DNA of 64,000 bases. Origin: Rikenellaceae bacterium (GTDB taxonomy: Bacteria > Bacteroidota > Bacteroidia > Bacteroidales > Rikenellaceae). The notes under the pieces were generated by a model. It ran no database searches, was not told the DNA's origin, and saw nothing but the letters and a program-made list of their open reading frames with translations. Location: contig WRDF01000001.1 of NCBI GenBank assembly GCA_009783565.1, forward strand, positions 62,001-126,000, in the 5' to 3' direction. A program made the translations under genes and the position numbers. Shown piece after piece: positions 33,842 through 43,500 of this stretch. How positions within the stretch are numbered: position 1 is the first letter of the stretch; each line of letters begins with the position of its first letter.

Positions 33842-34825
33842 ATGAAAAAATTAAACATTGCGCTGCTGGCGGGCGGCGATTCGTCGGAACGCGAGGTCTC
33901 GCTGCGCAGTGCGGCGCAGGTGCAGTCGGCTCTCGACGCGGCGCTATACAACGTTTTTCTCGTCGATGTGCATGGGCGCGAATGGGTCTATGACGGGCGG
34001 TGGAAGGTCGATCTGAACGACTTCTCGCTGACGGTGGACGGTGCGCACACAACGTTCGACTATGCGTTGATCCTGATACATGGAACGCCCGGCGAGGACG
34101 GACGGCTGCAAGGCTATCTCGACGTTATGGGCGTGCCGTATTCGAGCTGCGGTATGGTCTCGACAGTAGTGACGTTCGACAAGCAGCTGTGCAAGCAGAC
34201 CGTCACGGCAGCGGGTGTATCCGTAGCGCGCGGCGTGATGATCAGGCGTGGCCAGCGAGTGTGCGCCGACGAAATTGCCGCGCTTTTGGGCGACGCGCCG
34301 CTGCCTTGGTTCGTAAAGCCGAACGCGAGCGGCAGCAGTTTCGGCGTGACTAAAATTTATTCGCGCGAGGAGCTGGCGACGGCATTGGCGACAGCATTCG
34401 CAGAAAGTGATGAGGCGCTCGTCGAGGAGTTCGTCGCTGGGCGCGAGATTGCGTGCGGAGTGCTCCTGACCGCCGACGGCGAGACAGTCCTGCCGCTCAC
34501 GGAGATCGTCCCTGCCAATGATTTCTTCGACTATGAAGCGAAATACACCGCAGGGCTTGCGCGCGAAATCACGCCCGCCGAGCTGGACTGCGCGACGGCA
34601 GAACAGGTGCGCTCGCTCGCTCTTGTCGCGTGTCGCGCGTGCGGCTGCCGCGGTATCGTGCGCGCGGATTTTATCGTGCCCGACGACGGACGGCCGCCCG
34701 TAATGATCGAGATAAACTCCGTACCGGGCATGAGTGCGGGCAGCATAGTCCCGCAGCAGGCCGCAGCGGCAGGTATGACACTCGGCGAGCTGTTCGACGC
34801 GATAATCGACGACACACGCGCGTGA
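33842..34825 (+). CDS. ddl: D-alanine--D-alanine ligase
   Basis: Ddl makes the D-Ala-D-Ala dipeptide of peptidoglycan. The 327-residue ATP-grasp enzyme begins MKKLNIALLAGGDSSEREVS, has the HGTPGEDGRLQGYLDVMGVPYS signature near residues 82-103, the Lys in WFVKPNASGSSFGV, and the metal-binding IEINSVPGMSAGSIVP at the end. Length is normal. The -7 box lies 4 nt upstream, suggesting a leaderless mRNA. The last residues DDTRA and the stop TGA are part of an ACACACGCGCGTGA + TTTCCAGCCTGCCGG repeat. The DUF3109 gene follows 59 nt later. Confidence 0.97.
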   Translation: MKKLNIALLAGGDSSEREVSLRSAAQVQSALDAALYNVFLVDVHGREWVYDGRWKVDLNDFSLTVDGAHTTFDYALILIHGTPGEDGRLQGYLDVMGVPYSSCGMVSTVVTFDKQLCKQTVTAAGVSVARGVMIRRGQRVCADEIAALLGDAPLPWFVKPNASGSSFGVTKIYSREELATALATAFAESDEALVEEFVAGREIACGVLLTADGETVLPLTEIVPANDFFDYEAKYTAGLAREITPAELDCATAEQVRSLALVACRACGCRGIVRADFIVPDDGRPPVMIEINSVPGMSAGSIVPQQAAAAGMTLGELFDAIIDDTRA

Positions 34826-34842
34826 TTTCCAGCCTGCCGGAC
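34812..34842 (+). repeat. gene-end palindromic repeat containing the ddl stop
   Basis: ACACACGCGCGTGA, whose TGA is the ddl stop, then TTTCCAGCCTGCCGGA. Same element as at 4905 in tig, read there in another frame. Confidence 0.8.
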
Positions 34843-34884
34843 GACAATGGGGATGACAAAACCGACGAAAAAATCGCCAGAAAA

Positions 34885-35466
34885 ATGCTCGAAATCGACG
34901 ATAAAATAGTGAGCCTCGATGTGTTGTGCGAGGCGTTTTGCTGCGATCTTTCGCGGTGCAGGGGCGCGTGTTGCGTCGAGGGCGAATCGGGTGCGCCGCT
35001 GTCGGAGGAGGAGGTCGATCTGCTCGAAGAGGAGTATGATAACTATAAACCGTATATGACGGCAAAAGGCGTCGAAGCCATTCAGCAGCAGGGCTTTATG
35101 GTCGTCGATTCAGACAACGAATACACCACGCCGCTGATTGCCCAACGCGAGTGCGCCTATTCTTTCGAGCAGGACGGAGTGACGCTTTGCGCCATCGAGC
35201 GCGCTTATCGCGAAGGTCACACGGCGTTCGTGAAGCCCGTTTCATGCCACCTCTACCCTATCCGCGTCACGCGATTCCGTAACGGGTCGCACGGGCTGGT
35301 CTACCACCGCTGGGACACCTGCCATGCCGCACGCGAGAGTGGTTCTCTAAACGCGACCCCGCTCTATCGTGCGCTGCGCGAACCTCTTGTAAGACGTTTT
35401 GGTGAGGAATTCTACCGCGCGCTGGAAGCCGCAGACGAGATGCTGCGCAATGAGGAGTCGCCGTAG
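34885..35466 (+). CDS. DUF3109 family cysteine-rich protein
   Basis: From the ATG at 34885 the product has 193 residues, beginning MLEIDDKIVSLDVLCEAFCC. Cysteine clusters CCDLSRCRGACCVEG, CAYSFEQDGVTLC, SCHLYPIR and WDTCHAA resemble the metal-binding YkgJ/DUF3109 families, thought to hold iron-sulfur or zinc. Function unknown; the protein is cytoplasmic. A longer open frame begins at 34630 inside ddl, but this would be the shadow of ddl, so the ATG after the ddl stop was chosen. It ends before a 31-bp palindrome. Confidence 0.85.
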   Translation: MLEIDDKIVSLDVLCEAFCCDLSRCRGACCVEGESGAPLSEEEVDLLEEEYDNYKPYMTAKGVEAIQQQGFMVVDSDNEYTTPLIAQRECAYSFEQDGVTLCAIERAYREGHTAFVKPVSCHLYPIRVTRFRNGSHGLVYHRWDTCHAARESGSLNATPLYRALREPLVRRFGEEFYRALEAADEMLRNEESP

Positions 35467-35490
35467 CTATTTTGTCATTAAAGTATTGGC

Positions 35491-35556
35491 AATAACCGGA
35501 TTTGAAAAACGGCGGATACAAGGGGTTGTATCCGCCGTTTTTCAAATCCGGTTATT
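35491..35556. terminator. 31-bp perfect palindrome between convergent genes
   Basis: Arms 35491-35521 (AATAACCGGATTTGAAAAAC...) and 35526-35556 are perfect reverse complements with a GGGG loop. The inner GAAAAACGGCGG/CCGCCGTTTTTC stem gives A/T runs on both sides, fitting a bidirectional terminator between DUF3109 and the TlpA gene. The arms are longer than a terminator needs. Confidence 0.85.
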
Positions 35557-35561
35557 ATCTG

Positions 35562-36746
35562 TTACATCCCTATCGCACGTATAGACCTCGGGGCCTCTCT
35601 CCTTTCGCTGGTAAGTTCTTCGAGCTTGTCCATCAGCGCCTTGCCGCGATAGTTCTTACCTACTATGTTGCCATTCCGGTCGATCACGACGATATGGGGA
35701 ATGCCGGAGAATTGATAAAGCTCCATTACCTCTCTGCCCGCGTCCGGAGCTTTCACCTGTGGCCACGGCATATTCTCATTGGCCATAGACCTGCGCCATG
35801 CGGCATCGTCCCTGTCGAGAGATACGGCCAGTATCTCGACGCCCTTGTCCTTGTATGCCGCGTATGCCTCTTTCAGATGAGGTATCTCGGCAATGCACGG
35901 GCTGCACCACGATGCCCAGAAATCTATCACGAGTATCTTCCCCTTAAAGTCGGACGGGCCGAGTTTCTGCGTACCGTCGGGGGTTTCGTACGAGAAGGCC
36001 GGAGCCGGATTACCCTGCGCAAGTCTGCGGGCATGTTCCTCTCTCTCTGCCACCTCTCTCTTATAGTTCACCAGCGGGCCGTAGTTCGGGTCGCGGGCTT
36101 CGAGGCGGGCAAGAAGGTCGGCCCTCATCTCATTATCCCGCAACTGCCCCAACAGCACTACCGCACTGTTGGCATCGGCATAATAACGGGCAATGTGGTT
36201 CAGGCGTTCGAAATAGAACCTGCCCATCGCGGAGTAATTGGCCGACGACAACGTCTGTCCGAGGTCTCCGTTATTTCTGACCTCCTCGATGCCACCCGGT
36301 ACTCTCGACATTTCGGCGGCGTCCCAATAATTACGGAAAGACTCCCAGTTGAGCCTGTTCATAAGGTCATTGTTCGGGCCGCCCTTGATATGCACGTACG
36401 TCGGGCCTATCATGCGCACCCGTGCCGTGTCCATACCACGAAAATTGATCACGAGGTCTTCGTCCTCAGCCCAGAAGTTCACCCTTTCGTGGCCGCCCTG
36501 GCACATAAGCGTATATTGGCCCGGCTCTTCCACCCTGAATGTCATACGGTATGTACCGTCCGCGTTGGCGGGCACGGAGACATGAGTAACGCGGTCGAAA
36601 CCGGCGCTGCGGACGATATCCATGTTCGCATTGTTACGGGTATCGGGAAAGTTGATTTTCCCCTCGATGGTTATGGTTCGCTGGGCAGACGCAAAGCCTG
36701 CCCCGGCGACCATAAGCATCAGTGCAAAACTGATTTTTTTCAACAT
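35562..36746 (-). CDS. TlpA-like thiol-disulfide oxidoreductase (SusCD locus 1)
   Basis: The 394-residue exported protein (signal MLKKISFALMLMVAGAGFASA) has an N-terminal beta region typical of DUF4369 proteins (TITIEGKINFPDTRNNANM), a helical middle, and a C-terminal thioredoxin fold. The redox pair is WASWCSPC (Cys281, Cys284) and the cis-Pro is in FSGIPHIVVID. Such proteins act in the periplasm as disulfide reductases or sit at the membrane. It is last in the minus-strand operon sigma-antisigma-SusC-SusD-DUF4843-PKD-TlpA, starting 5 nt after the PKD-like gene. It may reduce disulfides in imported peptides. Confidence 0.9.
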   Translation of the reverse strand: MLKKISFALMLMVAGAGFASAQRTITIEGKINFPDTRNNANMDIVRSAGFDRVTHVSVPANADGTYRMTFRVEEPGQYTLMCQGGHERVNFWAEDEDLVINFRGMDTARVRMIGPTYVHIKGGPNNDLMNRLNWESFRNYWDAAEMSRVPGGIEEVRNNGDLGQTLSSANYSAMGRFYFERLNHIARYYADANSAVVLLGQLRDNEMRADLLARLEARDPNYGPLVNYKREVAEREEHARRLAQGNPAPAFSYETPDGTQKLGPSDFKGKILVIDFWASWCSPCIAEIPHLKEAYAAYKDKGVEILAVSLDRDDAAWRRSMANENMPWPQVKAPDAGREVMELYQFSGIPHIVVIDRNGNIVGKNYRGKALMDKLEELTSERREAPRSIRAIGM

Positions 36747-36751
36747 TTCAA

Positions 36752-38302
36752 TTATAATTTAAGTACCATGTCCAATATTTTTCCGAAGCCGCCGTATGAT
36801 TCTACGGTCCCGTTGACCACACCGGAGAGTTCATTCACAGGTATTTTATACACCTTGCCTTCGCTGCCGTTGTGGGTCGAGACGAACAGCAATCTACCGT
36901 TGTATGTCGCATTGGTGTTGTTGTTTATATAGTTCATCATTCCTGTCACTGTCTCTCCCGCCGAGAGCGTAAGCACCTCGTTCACGGTATTTTCACCGAA
37001 CACCCAGCTGTAAATTTTATTTCCGGAGGCATAGTACATAACAGGCCCGCGCACACTGAAATAGAAGTGAGTGGCATTGTTTATTCCGGGAAGATCCGAA
37101 AGCGGATATTTGCCGATAACCACCGGAGTTCCGAGCATGGTAGTCAGGAAGTTGGCGTGGAACATATAAAGCTTGCCGCCGTCAGCCGTATCCCTGAATA
37201 TCGCGCCGGTTTCATGTATATTGGCGGTCCCCAGATATACGAGATGATAGTTAGCACCGATTCTGTTGGGATTGAATGCCGCGCCTTCGATCGAGGGGAA
37301 GGAGAAGTTATTCGCGAATTGATTTATCACGACAAATGCGCCTTCCGGATAATTCACCCTGTTATATAGCACCCCGCGTGCGCCCGTAGAAGTAGTAGGA
37401 ATGACCGCAAGGAACGGTTCGTAAGTCTGCACCGTAGTACCTATCGTATGCGGATTACCGAAGATGCCCGTAGTTCCCATCGTAGACCAGGCCAACGTAT
37501 AAATATTCCCGTTATTCAACATCATTTCCAACGCCCTTGCATACGGGAACGCGTAGTTTGCCTGAGGCTTCAACACGGCGGGCTGAATCGTAAATATAGA
37601 CGCATAATTGGAACTCATCAATTCATACGTCTGATCGTTCAATGCGTAAAAGCCATTCTCGGTATAGATGAACAATCGTCCGAATGCCGCTCCGGAAGCG
37701 GTAATGCTGCGCCATGCCAGGAATTTCGCGTTATCGATCTTATGACCCGTGACTCCCGAAAACAGTTCGTGTAATACCCCGTGCTTTTCCGCATTAAGGC
37801 CCGGAATTATCTGATCGTCTCGAATGATACTGAGATCGGCCGCCCCGCTTGCGTTCTCATGAAGCACGATCCATCCGCTGGTACTCGACACCCGCAGATC
37901 GAAACGGTAGTCCGTGATCGCTTTCGTGGTCTTGTTCGTCGCTTTTAACGTTACATAGTAATCTCCCGGACTTTCGATAATATTATAGCTGAGGTCTTTC
38001 CGGTCTCCGATGATCTTCTTGGGAATGTAATTGGGGAAAACCTGGGTTCTCGATATGATCCCCCATTCATAGTCATACAGGTCGGCCACATTACCTCCGT
38101 CGCTGTTGGTTACGGCGGGCATCAGTGAAAGCTCCTGGAATTGGTCGTATACCAACATACCGTTACCCTCCTCCACCGCTGCGATCTCTATCACAGCCTG
38201 CCTGATGTCGATATAGTCGTAGTTGCCCTTATCCCCATAGCAAGACGCCATTGTCAGAAGTACGACAGGGATAATCCAAATATTTTTTATCTTGTTTCTC
38301 AT
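36752..38302 (-). CDS. PKD-like family lipoprotein (SusCD locus 1)
   Basis: A 516-residue lipoprotein (lipobox MASC, Cys 21). The N-terminal part resembles PKD/Ig-like domains (YDYEWGIISRTQVF, GDYYVTLKATNKTTKAITDY). The rest has repeated strand motifs such as GFYALNDQTYELMSS and GRLLFVSTHNGSEGKVYKIPV, as in a beta-propeller. This matches the PKD-like family lipoproteins of SusCD loci, which probably sit on the outer surface and bind ligand. It is between the DUF4843 and TlpA genes with short gaps. Ligand unknown. Confidence 0.85.
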   Translation of the reverse strand: MRNKIKNIWIIPVVLLTMASCYGDKGNYDYIDIRQAVIEIAAVEEGNGMLVYDQFQELSLMPAVTNSDGGNVADLYDYEWGIISRTQVFPNYIPKKIIGDRKDLSYNIIESPGDYYVTLKATNKTTKAITDYRFDLRVSSTSGWIVLHENASGAADLSIIRDDQIIPGLNAEKHGVLHELFSGVTGHKIDNAKFLAWRSITASGAAFGRLFIYTENGFYALNDQTYELMSSNYASIFTIQPAVLKPQANYAFPYARALEMMLNNGNIYTLAWSTMGTTGIFGNPHTIGTTVQTYEPFLAVIPTTSTGARGVLYNRVNYPEGAFVVINQFANNFSFPSIEGAAFNPNRIGANYHLVYLGTANIHETGAIFRDTADGGKLYMFHANFLTTMLGTPVVIGKYPLSDLPGINNATHFYFSVRGPVMYYASGNKIYSWVFGENTVNEVLTLSAGETVTGMMNYINNNTNATYNGRLLFVSTHNGSEGKVYKIPVNELSGVVNGTVESYGGFGKILDMVLKL

Positions 38303-38335
38303 CTCCTTTTAGTTTAATCGTTACTCGAAATTGCA

Positions 38336-39097
38336 TCAGAATGGAGAGGTGCGTCCCAGGAAAAGATTAGAACCGTCGTCGTCTTTGAGCCATTTCGACT
38401 CGTCGCTGCCGAACTGTGCGTTGTACTCCATAATGAGACGGTTCATCTCTCTTGCATGAGTGGTCGCGGCCGCTCCCATACTGGCGCTCCACGGGCCGAC
38501 GTCTATCGTACCTGCGTAGTTGTAGAGGTATTCATACCGCGCTTTGGTGCAGACTCCCAGATTATATCCGGCCCATGACATGGCTGCGGGATTGGTGCGC
38601 GTACTGTCATACCAGTCTCTCGGAAATTCCTTGGAGTAGGTGAGTTCCAGAGTCGAATGCGAGCTGAGGTCAAAATAGTTATTTGCAACTACCGTCACCC
38701 TTATGCCGTAGATCCCTTCGTCGCCGAACTGCGACCTGTGTACCTGTATGGGGACAGAAACCCTGCCCTCGCCCGCCGGAATGGTTATGCTGGCGGGAAC
38801 AGTATAGGAACTTGCGGGAATATTTGCCGCCTCGTCGTCATGATAAGTGGCTGTCACGGCAAACTCTATCGTGCGCGACACATTAGACGCATACCCTACC
38901 AGCTGAGCCTGAACATCGAATGTGTGTGTCTCCACACTGGGAGCGAGAGTAAGGAAACTCATATTCGCATCTCCGCTTACCATGGCTATGTTTATTGCGT
39001 CCGGCCCTATGTAAGGCTTTATCGCATCTTCCTTGCAAGAGGTCAGGATCACGACCATCGCACCGAACAAAAGCGATATTTTCATGAAGTTTTTCAT
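38336..39097 (-). CDS. DUF4843 lipoprotein (SusCD locus 1)
   Basis: A 253-residue lipoprotein (signal ending VVILTSCKEDAIKPY, Cys 21). The body has an immunoglobulin-like beta domain (FDVQAQLVGYASNVSRTIEFAV, SVPIQVHRSQFGDEGIYGIRVTV) followed by a C-terminal helical part (TTHAREMNRLIMEYNAQFG). DUF4843 genes follow susD in many Bacteroidetes loci; they are thought to be surface partners of the SusCD pair. It starts 16 nt after susD and is 34 nt from the PKD-like gene, in one operon. Confidence 0.85.
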   Translation of the reverse strand: MKNFMKISLLFGAMVVILTSCKEDAIKPYIGPDAINIAMVSGDANMSFLTLAPSVETHTFDVQAQLVGYASNVSRTIEFAVTATYHDDEAANIPASSYTVPASITIPAGEGRVSVPIQVHRSQFGDEGIYGIRVTVVANNYFDLSSHSTLELTYSKEFPRDWYDSTRTNPAAMSWAGYNLGVCTKARYEYLYNYAGTIDVGPWSASMGAAATTHAREMNRLIMEYNAQFGSDESKWLKDDDGSNLFLGRTSPF

Positions 39098-39112
39098 AGT
39101 GTATTCTCCTCT

Positions 39113-40552
39113 TTAATTAATTCGTTCGACATCACCGAATTCCAATTCGCTGACAGGGATCGGCAGAATGTAGTTGGCCCTTCTGGCGAAAATGGTCTCT
39201 GTGCCCTGTCTCTTGTGATAGAACCACAGTTGGCCTTCGCCCATGAATTCCCTTTGATTCTCTTGCAGGTATTCATTTGCAAGCAGGCCCGGAGTGTCCA
39301 GGGTCGTGCCCGGAAGTTCCGGAAGATTCCTGTGCGCGCGCACTATGTTCAGCAATCTCAATGCCTCTGTGGGATTGGATTGGATCTGCGCCTCGATGGC
39401 GATATAGTACATCTCCGTAATGCGTATCAGCGGCATCCGGTTTTTTCTTGGCGTAACTCCGCCTACCGGGTCCATCTGCCAGAATTTCGAGAATACGTCG
39501 ACCATGCCGTAATGCGCCTCGAAAAGCCGATGCCTATAATCCTGTGCGGCAAACAGCGTATTTACATCCAGACGGCCGGTCAGCATGGATTCGCTATCAC
39601 GGAAATAACCACGCACGTAATCCCTTAGTTCCATGATATTAAGTGCGAAAATATGCTCGGTCGAAAAAGTCCTGTCCCGTAGATTGGGATTCGTGGGGTT
39701 TACCTCTCCTATCGTAATCCACCTGAACCGCGTATCGTTTTGCGCCGCTATGACCGTCATAGCAGTCTGCAATGCTCCGCTTCTGTCTCCCATGTGGAGC
39801 TGCATACGGGCTTTGAGAGCGAGCGCCGCATAATAATTCATGTGGAAATGGCGGTTGATGTAATAACCGTTTTCCAACCCTGAGACATCTTGACCGGTAT
39901 ATATCGGGTCTTTCGCAAGGAGTTTCAATGCCTCGTCGATATCATCGAGCAAGTACTCATAATAAACATCGTTGGTAACCTGTGAACTTACTCCGACCGT
40001 TATGCTCCGCAAATACGGAAGAGCCTTTTGTGTTGCCGGATTATCCGAAACCTTGCCGAAGAGGCGGAACAGTTCGGCATGGGCGAAAGCCCTCAGAGCC
40101 AGCGCCTCGCCACGGATTATCGCATACTGAAGATCGTTGAGTACGCTCCTGTTGCTTTCCGTGAACTTTATCAACGTGTTACACTGTGCGATTACATAGT
40201 ACATCCTGCTCCATATGGCAGCGATCGCCGTTTCAGTATTGGATTGTTCGTAATCATACTGCGCAAAATTATAGTAGAGTCCGGAGGTCGAATTGAGGCT
40301 TGCTCCGCTTCCCCATTCCTGGGCAAGCACGCCGAGTACCCCGAAAGTAAGCTCCCGACCGTACAGCGATGTTTGGGTCAAAGGAATATAGCATCCTGCA
40401 AGGGCCGCTTTGAACCCGTCGACCGTGCTGAACAGATCTTCGGCATCTTCTTCGGCTTTGGGCCTTACGTCGAGCCAGTCGTTGCATGACGTGCCCATTA
40501 CGCATACCGCAAAAACCAAAGCTGCGAATCTGAATATGTTTTTGTTTTTCAT
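39113..40552 (-). CDS. SusD/RagB-type outer-membrane binding lipoprotein (locus 1)
   Basis: SusD proteins are the lids that hand substrates to SusC transporters. This 479-residue lipoprotein (lipobox GTSC, Cys 23) shows CNDWLDVRPKAEEDAEDLFSTVDGFKAAL, the SusD-like N-terminus, TPR-like helices (IIRGEALALRAFAHAELFRLFG) and the C-terminal RITEMYYIAIEAQIQSNPTEALRLLNIVR. The YDYEQSNTETAIAAIW segment is also typical. It lies 31 nt after susC. RagB-like members handle peptides; sugar or peptide cannot be decided here, but the absence of glycoside hydrolases and presence of TlpA points to peptides. Confidence 0.95.
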   Translation of the reverse strand: MKNKNIFRFAALVFAVCVMGTSCNDWLDVRPKAEEDAEDLFSTVDGFKAALAGCYIPLTQTSLYGRELTFGVLGVLAQEWGSGASLNSTSGLYYNFAQYDYEQSNTETAIAAIWSRMYYVIAQCNTLIKFTESNRSVLNDLQYAIIRGEALALRAFAHAELFRLFGKVSDNPATQKALPYLRSITVGVSSQVTNDVYYEYLLDDIDEALKLLAKDPIYTGQDVSGLENGYYINRHFHMNYYAALALKARMQLHMGDRSGALQTAMTVIAAQNDTRFRWITIGEVNPTNPNLRDRTFSTEHIFALNIMELRDYVRGYFRDSESMLTGRLDVNTLFAAQDYRHRLFEAHYGMVDVFSKFWQMDPVGGVTPRKNRMPLIRITEMYYIAIEAQIQSNPTEALRLLNIVRAHRNLPELPGTTLDTPGLLANEYLQENQREFMGEGQLWFYHKRQGTETIFARRANYILPIPVSELEFGDVERIN

Positions 40553-40583
40553 AGTTGCTTTCTGTTTTATTAGTCGCAGATAA

Positions 40584-43500
40584 TTAGAACGTAGCCTGAA
40601 TTTTCAATGAGAACGTACGGGCGAACGGATATTGAATGCCGCGTTCGGTCTTGACGGTAGATACCCTGAAAAGGTCGATGCAGTAAAATTGCAGTCTGAC
40701 CCTTTGAAATACGCTCCCCTCATTTACGAATCCGGCATAGCGGAAATCATAGCCGACGTTGAGCGACGTCATTTGAAGTTCATTGAAGTCCTGGATAAAA
40801 CGCGTCGTAGGACGGGTAAATCTCGCCGTATTGCTGAAAGCCTTGAACTTGGCAGCTTGTCCTGCGGTATCTGCCGACCAGCGGTCTGTATACATACGGC
40901 GGTCGACGTTATACTGGATGTCGGCATTTTCTACTTTTTCCACCAGCGTCTGGTTATAATACTGCCCGCCCAACCTGAAATAGAACGAAGAATTGACCGA
41001 GAAACCTTTATAGTTGAAGGTGAAGCCGAAAGTGCCCGCGAATTTAGGTTCGCTGTCGCCGGCTATGATATAATCGGCCGGATCCCATACCGTAGTATAC
41101 GTACCGTCTGCTTTGACGAAGATCTCCCGTCCCGTCCACGGATCGATCCCAAGCGACTTCACAGCCCAGATAGCGTTCATCGATGCGCCCTCGATATACC
41201 TTACCGTAGGTCTGGTCACGTGTTTGTTCGTCAGGTGGTTGGTTTCGGTGTTCGCATTTTGAGTGCCTTTGCTGTTGTCGCGCTCGTCGTTGAATGCGGA
41301 CAATGCGTCGGATATTTTCAGGAGTTTATTCTTGTTGTGCATTCCCGATGCAAACACGGTCAGGCGCATGTCACGCTCCCTGTCACGGATGACATGGTAG
41401 TTGATACGCGTCTCAAAACCGGTGTTGCGCACGTGGCCCAGGTTCTCGGTATACTCGCTGAAACCCGAAGATGGCGGCATTGAAACAGGAGTGAGCACAT
41501 CGCGGGTATTCCTGACATAGTAATCGAACGTAATGTCGAGTGCATCCAATGACTCGATATCGATACCGATGTTGTGACTCTGCGTTCTCTGCCATTTGAG
41601 GTTCGGGTTTGCAATGCCGAGCTGGTATGCTCCGATTATATTATCGTAAGTGAGAGAATAATACATGTAAGTTGCAAGCGCATCATAGGGTCTGAAATTC
41701 TGCGATCCGATAAAACCCGTAGAAGCTCTCAAACGCAGCCTTTCCAGCCATGAAACATCCATCAGGAAATGCTCCTTGTGAAGATTCCAGCCAACGCCTG
41801 TCGACCAGTTCTTGCTCCAACGCTTGTCTGCACCGAACAGAGAAGAACCGTCGTAACGGAAACTTGCGTCGAAAAGAAAGCGTTGATCGAAAGAGTAGTT
41901 GGTCGAAGCCAGGATACTTGCATCGCGTCTCAGCGATTCGCTGCCCGTCGGGCTGCCGGTCTGCGGATATTGTCTCGCGAATGTGATATAGTCTATCCTG
42001 TTGTTGCCGAAGCCCACTGCCGAGAATGAAACGCTTTCGTTACGCCTTTCGCCCAGCGACCACTGCGCATTGGCAAATAAAACATGCTTATCCCATACCC
42101 CCGAATAATTGGCCGAGATATCGGCGTTGTAATCGAACGATTTACCGGTGCTCATCGTATATCTGCCGCGGTTGAAATACTCGTCGCTCTCTACGGAGAT
42201 ATTACGGAAGGTGGTGTGGTCGCGCGGAAGGAAATGGTCGCTGTCGTCCCTTTGCGCCACCAATCCGAAACGGCCCTTGAAACGCATACCTTCGAAGGCC
42301 AAATATTCGGCGTAGAAGTTGTTGATCACCGACATATAGCTGCTATGGGCTTTCGAATTGAGCGATGCATTGATCAGGGGATTATATATGGGTTGATACC
42401 CCTGTGAGTTTGCATTGGCGTAAGAACCGAGAATTTCACGCAACGAACCGTCCTCGTTATGGGTACGCCAGTAAGGGTTGAGTCTCGAATATTCCGAAAA
42501 GTTACCGTAAGGCGAGTTAGTCGCTTTATTGAAGTCTACGCTCAACTGATCCCGGAAGATAAATTTACCGTAGCGATATTGGAAATTCATGCTGCCGGAA
42601 ATCACCTCGCGACCCGAGCCTTTCATTACGCCCTGGATATTATTGTATCCGAAGTCTATACCGTAGCGGAAAGCATCGTCGCCGCCCTCGAAAAACAGCG
42701 AGTGCCTATTCCCGAAAGCTGTTCGAAGCGGTTTACTCAGCCAGTAAGTGTCGACTCCGCGTAAAACTTCATTATACAACCTATTATATTGCTCATCCAA
42801 AAGCATCTGGCTCGTGGGAATGGTGGACGTGAAAACTCCGGCACGTCTTTCGATTTCGAGTTTCTCGGCTGCGTTGGCAAGGTTATAGCTCGTAAGATCG
42901 GGTGCGATTATCGAGAGATCGCTTGTGTACGTAACCCGAAGTCTGCCCATTTCCGGCGTTACCGTCTCGATCACCACCACGCCGTTAGCTCCTCTCGAAC
43001 CATAGAGCGCCTGTGCCGTAGCGTCTTTCAGCAGGGTGACGCTTTCCACGCGGTTCATGTCCAAGTCCATGATTCTGGTCAGGGTCGTTTCGAACCCGTC
43101 GAGTATGAAAAGCGGCTGGTTGGGACTCGTCTGATATTTATCTCTCATATCGGAAAAGTTCGACGGGCCGCGCATCTGGATATCGGGAAGACGGTTGGGG
43201 TCCGAACCGAACTCGTTGCTCTCGATCACATAGAACGAGGGGTCGATGTTCCTGAGTGTCTGGATAAGGTTCTGGTTACCCACTCTTTCGAGCTGCTCTC
43301 TTCTGATAGTCGTTACGGCTCCGGTGTAGGTTTCCGAAGCGCGGTCGAAGATACCCGTAACAATTACGTTTCCGACCTGGATTGCAGACTCGTTCATGGT
43401 AACATTAAACTCCCGACGCGTACCTATTTCCAGTTCCACTCTTTCCATACCGATAATCGAGAACACGAGTATGTTTCCCTCCCCACGGCTATATGTAAGA

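Noticed and set aside
34630-34884. N-terminal extension of the DUF3109 gene into ddl
   Set aside because: The extra 85 codons are a frame shadow of ddl; family-like sequence starts at MLEIDDKIVSLD.
35491-35556. Insertion-sequence remnant at the 31-bp palindrome
   Set aside because: Only 4 nt lie between the arms, no transposase gene or target-site duplication is visible.
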